Source: Takakia lepidozioides
Lineage: Eukaryota > Streptophyta > Takakiopsida > Takakiales > Takakiaceae
Direction of reading: 5' to 3'
Assembly (NCBI GenBank): GCA_030704615.1
Contig: CM060731.1
Span: 75,622,756 to 75,686,755, forward strand
DNA: 64,000 bases
Shown: positions 33,068 through 43,759 of the stretch, in pieces
How the letters are laid out: every line of letters begins with the position of its first letter
Position numbering within the stretch: position 1 is the stretch's first letter
Translations under genes and position numbers: made by a program
Notes under the pieces: generated by a model
What the model was told of the DNA's origin: nothing
Seen by the model: the letters and a program-made list of their open reading frames with translations, nothing else
The model's database searches: none

Positions 33068-33606
33068 TGTGGTATAGCTTTCTAGGATTGTGTGCTTAGA
33101 TTGTGTGGTGGACATCGATGTATGTTGTGGCACGATGCTTAGGTGCACGACAGCTGTCATGGTTTTAGTCATGGTTATCTAGAATTACCTACTTCTAGTT
33201 AACTAGGACATTTTAGATATTTATATTTATATTTTGTGTGTTGGGACTTCATTTGGTCTCACATGCCAAGTGAGGTGTCGAGCCTCACTTGAGACATGGA
33301 AATAGGTTTTCCCCTTGTGAGTGTTGAGAGGCTCATCTTCTTGTAGTTGAGCCTCCTTGAGCCTCTCCCACCTCCACAGCTCTAGGTATTGAGATGGAGT
33401 GGTGTGAGGGCTTTGTAGGGTGGATTCCTTTAGCAAAGATGCCCTTGGCTTGACTTAGTTTATGTGATTGAGTGGATTCATGAGTGGAGTGTTTCCATTG
33501 TGTGTTCACTTCCATTATCTATTGTGGTATAGCTTTCTAGGATTGTGTGCTTAGATTGTGTGGTGGACAACGATGTATGTTGTGGCACGATGCTTAGGTA
33601 CACGAC
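33068..33606 (+). repeat. gypsy-4 3' LTR (rearranged)
   Basis: Starts TGTGGTATAGCTTTC after the polypurine tract. The first 90 bp recur at 33520-33606. In between is sequence shared with 16960-17255 and 46290-46620, including a TATTTATATTTATATTTTG block. gypsy-2 has the same doubled arrangement (46722 and about 46205). Confidence 0.65.
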
Positions 33607-33928
33607 AAGGGCTGAAACCACTTCGAAATGAACGCAAAACTCGTAAGAGCGTTGCACGCGCAGACCATCGCACAATCTAGAGGCTAGTTGTATTTGAGAC
33701 ATGCAGTTAGCTTCTAGTTTGGTTGATTATCCATTTTGGAGAGAACATTATGATGTTTTTCATATAGAATTTCATGCGTTGGATATTTCTCCCCTGCCGA
33801 GAAAACCTTGGATGTTTTTCATCTAAGTTTTCATGTGTTGGACGATCTCTCCAGCCAAGACAATTTTGGATGTTTCCCATCCATTAGGTATTTTCTTTCT
33901 CCCCCCGAGACAAGTTCACTTTCCGCAG

Positions 33929-33936
33929 TATATAAG
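33929..33936 (+). promoter_or_regulatory. Candidate TATA box of PLE-2
   Basis: TATATAAG about 50 bp upstream of the first hammerhead. The PLE-4 copy has ATATATAAG at 60293-60301 in the same context. Confidence 0.5.
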
Positions 33937-33974
33937 CGGGGTGAGGGGTGCACATTGTATTTCTTTTCCTTCTC

Positions 33975-34019
33975 TTTCCCACTGATGAGCTCACGCGCTG
34001 AGCGAAACTAGTTTGGGGA
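33975..34019 (+). ncRNA. Minimal type I hammerhead ribozyme (PLE-2, copy 1)
   Basis: CTGATGA, stem II GCTCA/TGAGC with loop CGCGC, GAAA, a two-pair stem III (AC-TA-GT), cleavage site after GTT, and stem I formed by TTCCCA with TGGGGA. All core nucleotides are present. Very short stem III is characteristic of hammerheads in Penelope-like elements. Confidence 0.85.
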
Positions 34020-34470
34020 TTATAGAGATTCGATTTGCTGCATCTTGTGTTCTTGTCTCTTTGTCTCATTGGCGGCGTTGTTGTTGTTGTTGAGTTTTAG
34101 ATTTGATCTTCTGCATAGTTCATTGCATTCATTTGCTTTGTGTCTATTGTAGTGCATGTTTTAAACTCTTTTTCGAGTGTTGCATGTCAGATCTCCTTCT
34201 AAGACTGTTCTTTAGTGTGTCTATTCTCTTACTTAGAGATAGGTTATTATCCTGTCCTTACAATGAATTAGTTTCATCACACACACTTGCCTCTTGCATA
34301 TCTTTGCATTTGCACTTTAGAACGTTGCAACATCACTCCCACTCTTTTCTATTCTAGTTTTATGTGTCTCAGGATCGATTCTTTTAGTTTTGATTCACAG
34401 GCTAGATATTTCTACAAGTTTTCTAAGGTGTCCATAACTAAGGGGTGCACATTGTATTTCTTTTCCTTCT

Positions 34471-34516
34471 CTTTCCCACTGATGAGCTCACGCGCTGAGC
34501 GAAACTAGTTTTGGGA
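34471..34516 (+). ncRNA. Minimal type I hammerhead ribozyme (PLE-2, copy 2)
   Basis: Same core as copy 1; one G-to-T change in the 3' strand of stem I (GTTTTGGGA) weakens that stem. Confidence 0.8.
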
Positions 34517-35061
34517 TTATAGAGATTCGCTTTGCTGCATCTTGTGTTCTTGTCTCTTTGTCTCATTGGCGGCGTTGTTGTTGTTGTTGAGTTTTAGATT
34601 TGATCTTCTGCATAGTTCATTGCATTCATTTGCTTTGTGTCTATTGTAGTGCATGTTTTAAACTCTTTTTCGAGTGTTGCATGTTAGATCTCCTTCTAAG
34701 ACTGTTCTTTCGTGTGTCTATTCTCTTACTTAGAGATAGGTTATTATTCTTCCGACCTTACAGTGAATTAGTTTCATCACACACACTTGCCTCTTGCATA
34801 TCTTTGCATTTGCACTTTAGAACGTTGCAACATCACTCCCACTCTGTTCTATTCTAGTTTTCTGTGTCTCAGGATCGATTCTTTTAGTTTTGATTCACAG
34901 GCTAGATATTTCTACAAGTTTTCTAAGGTGTCTATAACTGGCCCCCCCTAAAAGCTTGTTTGCACTTTGCTACTAATGCACCCGGTGCATTCGCGGTTCG
35001 AACTCTGTTGCATTGCTACATGTATTTGTTTCCACTCTTTTGTAAACCCTAAACATTTGTT

Positions 35062-35922
35062 ATGATGTTAGGTGCAACTTCTGAACCTTCTTCTTCCAAG
35101 CATCCTAGGATAGAGATGAATAGTGATGGTGCTCCTGCAGAAGATCGACCGTCTTATTCGTCTCCAAGGGATTATTCTCCTACTCCAAGGCCACACGTTG
35201 GGATCTTTTTCAACCAGAATGATCATTCTCCAGACTTTGTGGATGCTATTCACAAGTTGTTGGACAACTCTTTGGCTCAGTATAAGAAGGATTTCAAGAG
35301 ACTTCAATGTCTCAAGGCAACTTTCGACAAACTCAGATCTCAAGAAGTTGCCGGTGAAATTCCTCATGCTTGTAGAGTTGCTTGTCCGAAGTTGGTCATC
35401 TCTTCTGCCTCTGTCCAGACATCTTTGGATGCTACTGTCCTAGCAGCTACTGTTACTTACCATTCAGCTTTGCAAACAGCTTTTATTCAAGCTCATTCCG
35501 ATCTGGTACAAGAAGCTGAAGCTGTTTTGAGCAAATCCTCTGATGTTTTCATTGCTCGACTCAGGGAGATCAACTTGCATGTGAATGTATCTTCTTGCAC
35601 AGACCAGATTGAGGATTCTTCTTGGCTCTTTGATGATCTTGACTTTGTGTGCACTCAAGCCATTACAGCCTGGCTTGTTGGAATTTCTTGTTTTCGCGCC
35701 AATCACAACCTCGGTACTGCAGTGAGGGAAAAGGCGTTTCATGAAGGAACCGAGCTAGAGAAGGATGGAGAAATATGTCGGGTGATGGAGAAATATCTCT
35801 GCGTTCAATACCACCTGAAACCGGGGTTGGTATTTTTGGAGAAGGAAAGGAAGGATTCAAACGGAGTTGTAGTCGAAAGTATTGTTGTGTTCCACGATGA
35901 TATCGGCGACGGCAGGGAATGA
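35062..35922 (+). pseudogene. PLE-2 N-terminal frame fused to MULE-C transposase
   Basis: ATG at 35062 gives MMLGATSEPSSSKHPRIE; 59475 in PLE-4 has the same start. About 234 residues are the PLE N-terminal region: a Ser/Pro-rich start, then helical sequence (DAIHKLLDNSLAQYKKDFK; LREINLHVNVSS). At about 35765 the frame passes without a stop into the MULE-C transposase (CRVMEKYLCVQYHLKPG) and ends at TGA 35920-35922. The fusion is in frame by chance or by selection; I cannot tell. The RT half of this PLE is absent. Confidence 0.7.
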
Positions 35923-38900
35923 CATGTTTCACCATCGGACATTGTCATATACAGGGCTGTTGGGGACTTCATTTGCCCGCCAAATGCACCTTCTATCCTG
36001 GCGCCTTCCACAAAACAATCCGTGAATCAGAGAGTGGGTACCTCAAAGAGAGAAGTCCGCAACGAAGTAAATCCAAAGCCGAACCCATCAATGAAGACGA
36101 GCGAGAACCGGGTTGTTCACAACCTGTCCTACTCAGACGAGGTCATGGAAGTTCCGAGATCATCCTGGAGATCAGGCAAGTCCTCAATGGACATCAGCGG
36201 ACGAGGGAGTCATATTCCCAGCACGAGCACAACAATTCGATCCATTCTTGAAATTCTACGAGGGCTTCACATGGAGGACACCGCTTGGAGCTGGCTGGGT
36301 TGGACTACATCAAGTTTGCAATTATATCCGTTACATGCCTTCCCATAGACGTCGACGGTAATATCTTCTGTGAGATCCTTCCTCGAACGGACTATTCAAG
36401 GGCGTCCGGAATATTGACAGATATGGATAGAAAACATGACGGTCATCCTTGGTGCGTCACCAAAACCACCAGCATGAAGATGCTCGATGGTGTGCGGGTG
36501 CGCTACGTTGTTTGTGCGGGCGCGTTGTGGTGTTTCTCCCCAGCTTGCTTCCACTTTAAATCCAGTCACAGGAACGAGACGGATTGGACAGGCACAGCTC
36601 ATCAACCATTTCGAGCTCAAGAGAAGGTTCCAAACTCCACATTTAAGTGTGCGCATTGCAAAGAACCAGCTCATTGCATGTCTGTTTGTAATGCCAAGCA
36701 GTTCTATGTGTTGCACCATTTCCCTGACCTCACACGAGCTTGCATACACGTTGGTTCCCATTGTCACAAATTGGCGAGGGGGAACTCGCGGGAGGCTGCC
36801 CATGAGGCAGAGCAGCTCGTTCAGGAGGAGGTTAAGTTGAGACCCGGTGCCAAACCCAAGCAGATACAGCTGCAGGCCACCCATAAGATGGCATTGGCCA
36901 GAATTATGTCGGAAGACGGCTCCGACAGAGTTCCTCTCGATGACAAGGAAATGGAGGCATTGTTGGAGTCGGTGTCCCACGTCTGTTCACCGAATGTCCG
37001 AAACCACATTGTCTCCTGCAAACAGAAAACTGGGTGTGGCTCGGATATGCACCCCATTCTGGAGGTGAAGCGACGATGTGGATATGACTACATTCATGGA
37101 AGTAGGTTTCCAAGACAAGGGACTGAGGTAGATCGTTGTTTCGTATTCAAAATGTCTACGTGTGGGCCTGGCAGCGGTGTCGAACTGGTCGACCGGATGA
37201 CGAGTGGGGACTTGTCAAACAGTTGGGTCATGTTCGACCATATCAAGCGAATTACAAATCACCAGTGGGTGACAATAGGTGCACATGTCTACGACACCCA
37301 CTCTAGGATGCTAATAACAATTGCTATTTGTGAGATGAAAGGAGAGGACACACAATCGGAGATGCTTCTTTGGCAGGGAATAAACGAACACATGGCCAGG
37401 GCGGGATTGCCCCCTCCCAATTTCCGTGGTTTCATGGCGGACAACGCACAAGCAAATTGGGCTGCCATCCGAAGGGTGTATGGGCAAGACCCCAATGGTC
37501 CGATGGAAGGCAAGGAGAGATCTTGTGGGTTCCATTTTTTGCAGAGCTTGTCGCAGTACACAACCAGGCTCGTGGCACCAGATTTCAGAGAGGAGCACCG
37601 TTCCATGTGTCTTGCGTGGAAGCGCGCTCTCACCTTGGATGATGGAGAGACACAGTTTGCATGTATACGGGCTTGGTGGACATCGTCAGGTGTTGTAAGG
37701 AAATCAGACGAGGGAGCAATGGTCAGTTGACTAGCATGGTGGCATTATCATTTCCTCCAGTTCGGCGACTATATGCGGGAGGTGAGTTGGATGAATTCGC
37801 GTCCCGTTGAATATTATGCTAGTCATTATTTGTAACTTGCTTGTAACCTCAACATGTGCATGTGCAGGAAATGTGTCTCAACTCCGACACCGACATGCCG
37901 ACAATAAACATGGCCGAATCAGTGCATTCTTCCTGGGGTGCCTCCTCTACGGCGCATTTGGTGGACAACCTCACTGCCACAACGGAGGACATTGTGAGGT
38001 CAATTATGCAGCAATGCAGGTACAACGAGTTCTTGAAAGGGAAAGAGTGGGGCTTGGGGCCGGACAGGCAGGAAATGCTGATGCAGACTGCCTCCAGATT
38101 GAAGAATCCTCGGAAGTGGGCGGCAGCCTTGCGAGAGGGTCTTCGGGACACGCCATTCCTTCGAAGAGGCCAACACTTGGAAGGAGATGTTCACACCCGT
38201 CCAGTGAGACAAAGACATGACGAGGCACCTGTCCGAGAAGAGGATTCATGGCGAGCTGACAAGAATATTCGCACGCTCCCTCGTGGTCCCGTGATGTTGC
38301 CCAAGGAGGTTTCGTCAAGCACCGCAAGTCCTGCACGTTTAAGATCGCCATCTCATTTGAGCACATGGCACGTGTCTGGGGAACTTAACGAGCCATCTGT
38401 AGTAACGCAGTACAATATACCCATTGTGGAGACAAGAGTGTCGGAGTCACAGTGGAGAATTGCAAGGACATTGTCGGCATTTTGAAGGAAGTGCTGCGCC
38501 ATCCGGATGGATACGAGAGCATACTGTGGTGAGATGATTCAGAGGAACCCACACGGTGCTGTACCTGCACCTTATGTCAGCGGCAGATTTTTGACTCCCA
38601 CATTTGCTCACGCCACAACGCAGACGTTTTGGTTCTGTAGGCACGATATAATGACCTGTGTATTTGGCAAGCCCAAGTACGGGATTCAGGGAATGCCGGA
38701 GCCTCCGGGCGTCTAGCGTGTTGCACCGGGTTGTAACCTCTCTCAGAATGAAGTGGATGCTCTTTCTGCATCAGGATTTCGAATGGTGCAACGCATAGAC
38801 GTCCCGACCCACGCATTTCCAGTTCCTCAGACCCAGCCATTGCAGACTGCTCAGTCCAGTAGAGACGGATTGGACAATTCTGCACATCCTACAATGTCAT

Positions 38901-39256
38901 TCGGAAGAGTGAAGACTCAGATTGCCAATGCTATTGGGATGGCTTGCACTATTCAGAGCTCCGTGGAGGTACCCCCACCCGGCCTTGGGCGTGTTTATCG
39001 GATGGCAACGGCCGGCTCAGCTGTACGCGACGACGTATACACAATTACGATTGGAGTGAAGCCGACTTGCAATTGTACGGACTTCTTGTTGATGGAAGCA
39101 AAGAAGGGTTCAAAGTATTATCCGTGCAATCATCTGTATTACATTTACCTGAAGAGGTTGAGGATGAACTTGACTATTGATGACTTTATTCATGCACCAG
39201 TGTTGAGCGTGAACGAGCTACACAAACTCCTCTGCCGAGATTCCAGAAATCATTGA
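35765..39256 (+). pseudogene. MULE-C SWIM-domain transposase
   Basis: Reading through breaks, the order is zinc-binding N-terminal region, DDE core and SWIM finger. Core landmarks: VMFDHIKRITNHQW (about 37230), GFMADNAQANW (about 37435), SCGFHFLQSL (about 37520) and NMAESVHSSW (about 37905). An intron at about 37781-37867 has donor GTGAGT and acceptor TGCATGTGCAG. The SWIM finger is intact: TCNCTDF ... YPCNHLYY, ligands at 39068-39133. Breaks: TGA at 35920, frameshifts near 36270 and 38485, TGA at about 37728 in place of a tryptophan codon, and TAG near 38714. SWIM fingers with a DDE core are typical of MULE transposases. Confidence 0.82.
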
Positions 39257-39962
39257 TGGGGCAAAGGGAATCCACCATATGGATATTTTCAATTGCATTT
39301 TGATGCATCAGACTTTGTTTTGCAGTGTAATGAAATGCACCCCAAAACTCCTAGAATGAGACAGACAATATTCCAGAAAATTGAGTTCCAATAGTAGCAG
39401 TTGTGGGGCCATTTCTGAAAAAATGGCGCCAAATTTCTCTATTTTGGGCCAAAAACTGGCTAAGTCCCAACATGCACGGGAACGATGTCTGGAAAAATGG
39501 CGTTGAATTTTCAGTTACATGGCCCAGGATTGCCCAACATCTGTGCAATCCCCGGCAGCATGTACCGAAATTTGGCGCCACATTTCCAAATTTTGGGCTT
39601 ACACACCTACGATGTTGGGACCTATAGCCGTGAAATTCGGCACCATTTTTCACCGGAGACACGTATTACTGCGAAATACGTCGCAGATTTCTCCGGTTGC
39701 GGAACCTATTACCGCAAAATTCGGCGCCATTTTTGCAGATGTCGCTCGGAATTCGCATGAGCGGAAGACGAAATATCATGAGCACGGTTCTCAAAACTAC
39801 AATTTTCGCTTCAAACAATGAATAATATATTGGTTTTTTCTTACACATTCCATTAAAATAATATTTTTATGTTTTTTATTTCCAGAATTTGTACTTCTGC
39901 TCATGAAAACCGATTGTCTTGCTACTCCGCTCATGCCGCTCATGCTCATGAAATAGCTAACC
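39257..39962. repeat. MULE-C 3' subterminal region and right end
   Basis: Noncoding. Carries spaced AAATTCGGCACC/AATTCGGCGCCA half-sites (about 39565, 39637, 39718), an AT-rich block and the right terminal repeat. Confidence 0.75.
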
Positions 39963-40067
39963 TTTTTTTAAGGCTGTATTTGGGTTCATGCTTTCTAAAC
40001 AATGCCAGAGGGATGTGATGTGTATGTATGAACGTCACAACCGACTTTGCCATTTTTACTAGTTGGT

Positions 40068-41048
40068 TCATTCATGATCTTTTTCCCAATCCTCCAAAAG
40101 GAGATCAAAGATATGAGCAGCACACCCTTGGTAATATAGATGGGGATATCGTACCGTCAAAATATCGGCCATATTAACCATGTTAGATGCATTGTCCGTG
40201 CACACTTGGACAATTTTATCAGCTCCAATTTTATCGATGAAACTCGTCAACAACCCTGCTTGATAACGTGCATCTTTTCTCTCCCTGCTTGTATCAACGG
40301 ATCCCAAAAATTGTTCCCCTGCAGGACAGACCAGCATGACATTGAACAGTGGTCGATTAGTAGTGCTTCCATATTTACGGAGAGAATCACCTATCTTTTC
40401 ATTCATTTTTTGGGTGAGGTCAAACATAGCCTCATCTAGCAATCCTGTGCGGAGATCGCGATAACTCGGAGGTGTATATGTGGACTTGGAATCAGACGTG
40501 GCTTTGACAACAGCCACAAACGCATAAAGCCTCGAGACATTGAACAGAATATTGGCCTCGTAGAAAAATTGGGCCCACTTCTTATCCAGAGTCCTTCTGT
40601 GTGACAAATTTAAGTCTTCTTGCATTGATTGTTGCCTCAATGGTCTGGTCCGTACAAGTGCTGGCGTCCAATCGGGTGTTGCTCCTGACCCACCGGCTTC
40701 TCCACGAACGGCAGACGCCTCGCAAGAATCCCCCTGGGTACAACTCTGAGGGACATTTTGATTCGAACCTGGAATGTTTGGCTCAGAAGCCACGGCCACA
40801 TCAAGAGACTGTGGGATATTTGCCTCCACATTGGGCAAAATGGGTTTTACTCGCATGGAGGCTTTTAGGCACAAACTAACCCCTGCATTCTTCCCATCTT
40901 TGTAGCCGAGGTGATATAATATGCGATCTTTGCGACCCGCCAGCTTCAATGCACAAAAATTGCATTGAACACCGTCTTTTTTGTGCAGGTCTACGGTGAA
41001 CCAAGGGATCCACTCCTCCCTCATCCTCACACCCAGAACCCTAACCAT
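40068..41048 (-). pseudogene. hAT-family transposase (BED finger and DUF659), truncated
   Basis: ATG at 41048. N-terminal BED-type zinc finger: WFTVDL then CNFCALKLAGRKDRILYHLG, with further histidine/cysteine near 40895. A Pro/Gly-rich linker follows. The DUF659 region starts near residue 185 (PPSYRDLRTGLLDEAM), includes NVMLVCPAGEQFLGSVD and IVQVCTDNASNM, the latter carrying a catalytic-type aspartate, and CAAHIFDLLLED. After the stop at 40068 another frame continues for about 30 residues (KSVVTFIHTHHIPLALFRKH), as in homologues, so a frameshift lies there before MULE-C truncates the gene. The C-terminal hAT dimerisation domain is missing. Confidence 0.8.
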
Positions 41049-41389
41049 AGACTTAAGGTTGAACGAAGAACACTAGTATACTTGGTAGATTTGTCAAGAG
41101 CAATAGTAGTTAGAACAGAATGCGATGGCCCAACACTACGACATCAATCCAAGTGGATCAATGCACCATGTAGTAGTGTGCTTTTCGACAATTTGCTGCA
41201 GTGACTCTGGTAGAAGCTACAACAACAAACGGTCCGCACCCTCCTCTTGGGCTTACATTCTTGCTCAAGGTATAGAGAACATTCACTCGCCACAAAAGTG
41301 TTTGCCACAAAAGAAGTGAGGGGCATTGGGACTACCTTATATACTCTCCAGCCTCCAAGCCTCACACGCTCGACGAATCAGAATCCAAT

Positions 41390-41945
41390 GCTGCGACCGT
41401 TCTAGGTCGCACGAGGAAGTCGCATGTTATTTTAAAAAAAAAACTGCTACAACCACCCTCATGCTGGTGGTCGCAGATATTAAAAAACAAAAAAATGTTG
41501 CGACCACCCTCCTGCTGGTGGTCGCATATATTTAAAAAAAGAAAAATGTTGCGACCACCCCCATGCTTGTGGTCACAGAGATTATTTAAAAATAAATAAA
41601 AATTGCTGCGACCACCTTCCTGCTGGTGGTCGCACCTATTAAAAAAAATTGAAAATGCTGCAGCCATCCCCATGCTGTGGTCGCAGATATTAAAAAATAG
41701 AAAAATGTTGCTACCACCCCCCTGATGGTGGTCGCACTTATTACAAATAAAATAAAAATTGTGCGACCACCAGTAGCGGTGGTCACAACTTAAAAAATAA
41801 ATAAAAAATACAACCACCCCTGTTGGTGGTCGCATCTATTTTTAAAAAACAAAAATGCTGCGACAACCCCTCTGCTGGTGGTCGCAACTATTAAAAAATA
41901 AGATAAATTTTGCGACCACCACCATTTGGAGGTCGCACCACTTTA
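41390..41945. repeat. 51-bp palindromic subterminal repeats of the hAT element
   Basis: About eleven units of TGCGACCACC ... GGTGGTCGCA separated by A-rich tracts. Each unit is an inverted repeat with a 6-8-bp centre. Position between the 5' terminus and the transposase suggests transposase-binding sites. Confidence 0.85.
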
Positions 41946-42164
41946 ACAATAATGATTTTACAAATATTGGCGGATGGAGTAATTTATAAAACAATTCATT
42001 CACTTGCCAAGGTGTCGCCTGGAATACAACGTATCCACCTACGTGGTATATTTTTCACCTAACTCATGTTTTACTGATTTTTCGGCAAAACTGACGTGAC
42101 GTTGGTCGCGTCAGCGTCAGGTCCGACGTGACGTGACGTGATGTCACTGTCGTGTGCAACCCTG

Positions 42165-43121
42165 GTTTTGATTGCTCGAGCTTGTGGGTCAAGTTAGCAA
42201 GTCGAGATTCTTGGGCTTTGATGAGTACTTCAAAGCACTTGATCCGATTTGCGGTTGTGCATTCGTCCAGGCTTGCATCAAGGACGGATTGGGCCTCGGG
42301 GATCTCCTATTTGAAGTTTTGGATGACTCAGTCTAAAGGAGTTGGGTATGGAATTGCACTCGCAATTTTTGAAAGTATTTGGAAGTCTTTTCATGCTCAT
42401 GCCTAAGACTTTTGAATTCCTTGATCGATGTATGCACGATTTCGAGGGCCTTTTTGTTTCCAAAGCACCGGCGTATAGAGCCTTCCATTTGACGACTGCG
42501 GGTATATGGTAAACGTGTCGGGTAAGCTAATTTAGGCCCGACTACACGGTTCCCCATATCATACGCCCGATGGTCGGAGATAAGGGACTTGGCTGATCCT
42601 CCCTCGAGTTCATCTTGAGCAATCAGAGGACTATGGGCATACGCAAGCCTCTACCGACTTAACCCTTCTTGTCGATGACCTTATCCGGTAATCCCTCCCA
42701 TTCTTCCTTAGAGGTACGAACCTCATTTTGAAGGTGGGGCATATAAGTTTTCCAACTAGGGGTTGAGACTTCACCTTATGTTTGTGAGTGCCTTGAGCGC
42801 ATGCTTGCCCAAAGTGAGCAAGATTTTTTATCGCAAGGAGAAGCAAACTTAAAAAAAGCTTACGGTTGGAGCGAAAGTGCCTCATTTTCCAATTAGATCA
42901 GAACCTTATCTCGTGAGGGCGGAAGTCATTGTATAATACATAATAATCTTCCAGCATCCCTTTAGGCACGATAGGCACACTTTGTATGCATTCGTCTTGG
43001 TTTCCATTGCATTTGTATTTGGGTCCGAACCGGCCTCCTTTAAAATGTACTCTGTTTTTTTCCAGTATTATTTCTACTTTTTGTTACCTTTGCAAGCCTT
43101 TGTTGACAACCCTAAACATGG
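42165..43121 (+). mobile_element. PLE-3: 3' long-repeat fragment
   Basis: Matches PLE-1 19140-18429 in opposite orientation: shared blocks are GTATAGAGCCTTCC (42472), CGTGTCGGGTAAGC (42515), TTCTTCCTTAGAGGTACG (42703) and the end GCCTTTGTTGACAACCCTAAAC (43096-43117). Its 5' side is cut by the hAT terminus. No protein coding. Confidence 0.7.
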
Positions 43122-43759
43122 TATTGTACACCTTCACTCGACACAATACGGATGAGATATCCATAGATGAAGATGCACCAATGTACCTTCATCCATTGAT
43201 ATCGAAGCCATATGGTGCCCGATCGACGCGTGTGATACCATTTTGGAATTCTACTTCCGACTTCTATAGTGTGCTAAAATTCAAAATCCCCAAAAAATTC
43301 AATTGCAAAAATCAAGGTTTCCAAGTCAACCCTAAACCCAAACTTCGCATGCCCATATCTCTGTATCAGATTCCGACTACACCATTGGATTCACAGTCAT
43401 AAAAAATGGGGGGCGGGGGGCTCTCCAATCAAAATCCCCCCCAAAAAAAGTCGAAACCCGATATGATACCCTTGTAACCCTAATCCCTCCCTAAACCTTC
43501 AACCGAAACAGGATGGGGGAGGTTGTGAGTTATTGCGCAGTGCCAAATTATTGCATCAGGTTCACATAGTGCATCACAAGTTCTGCTTTGGTTATTATTC
43601 CTCTGCTAATATTAACCATGCCCGTCTCTATAATACTTCTTAGGTAATTGTTTGGTAATTCAATTCTTTGTGAAAACGATAGCAAGCTGACTGCAGGCTG
43701 TGCATGTACATGGGAGAGCCATGTTGCTGCATACACGTACTCTTATGTTTTAGTCTTAC
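43122..43759. other. No recognised gene; one short open frame
   Basis: A 94-codon plus-strand frame (43119-43402) has no recognisable family. The rest contains G- and C-rich runs (about 43407-43445) and nothing else I can name. Confidence 0.4.

Larger units (their letters stand above)
33667..35061 (+). repeat. PLE-2 5' long repeat with tandem duplication
   Basis: Sequence matching 60035-60925, ending in TGTAAACCCTAAAC just before the PLE open frame. A unit of about 497 bp is duplicated in tandem (33944-34440 and 34441-34935), each copy containing a hammerhead. PLE copies are often found as tandem units with such long repeats. Confidence 0.8.
35765..39962 (+). mobile_element. MULE-C, left end missing
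   Basis: Starts abruptly inside the transposase N-terminal coding region against PLE-2 and ends with GCTCATGCTCATGAAATAGC then TAACC, the same right end as MULE-A. Contains only the transposase and the 3' subterminal region. It is the most complete transposase template in the window for the C-terminal half. Confidence 0.8.
39963..42164 (-). mobile_element. hAT-like element, 3' end truncated
   Basis: On the minus strand it begins at 42164 with CAGGGTTGCACACGACAG, a hAT-type terminus, followed by ACGTGACGTGACG-rich sequence, an array of palindromic 51-bp repeats (41390-41945) and a BED/DUF659 transposase gene. The 3' half is cut off where MULE-C ends, so no matching right end or 8-bp duplication can be shown. 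Confidence 0.7.
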
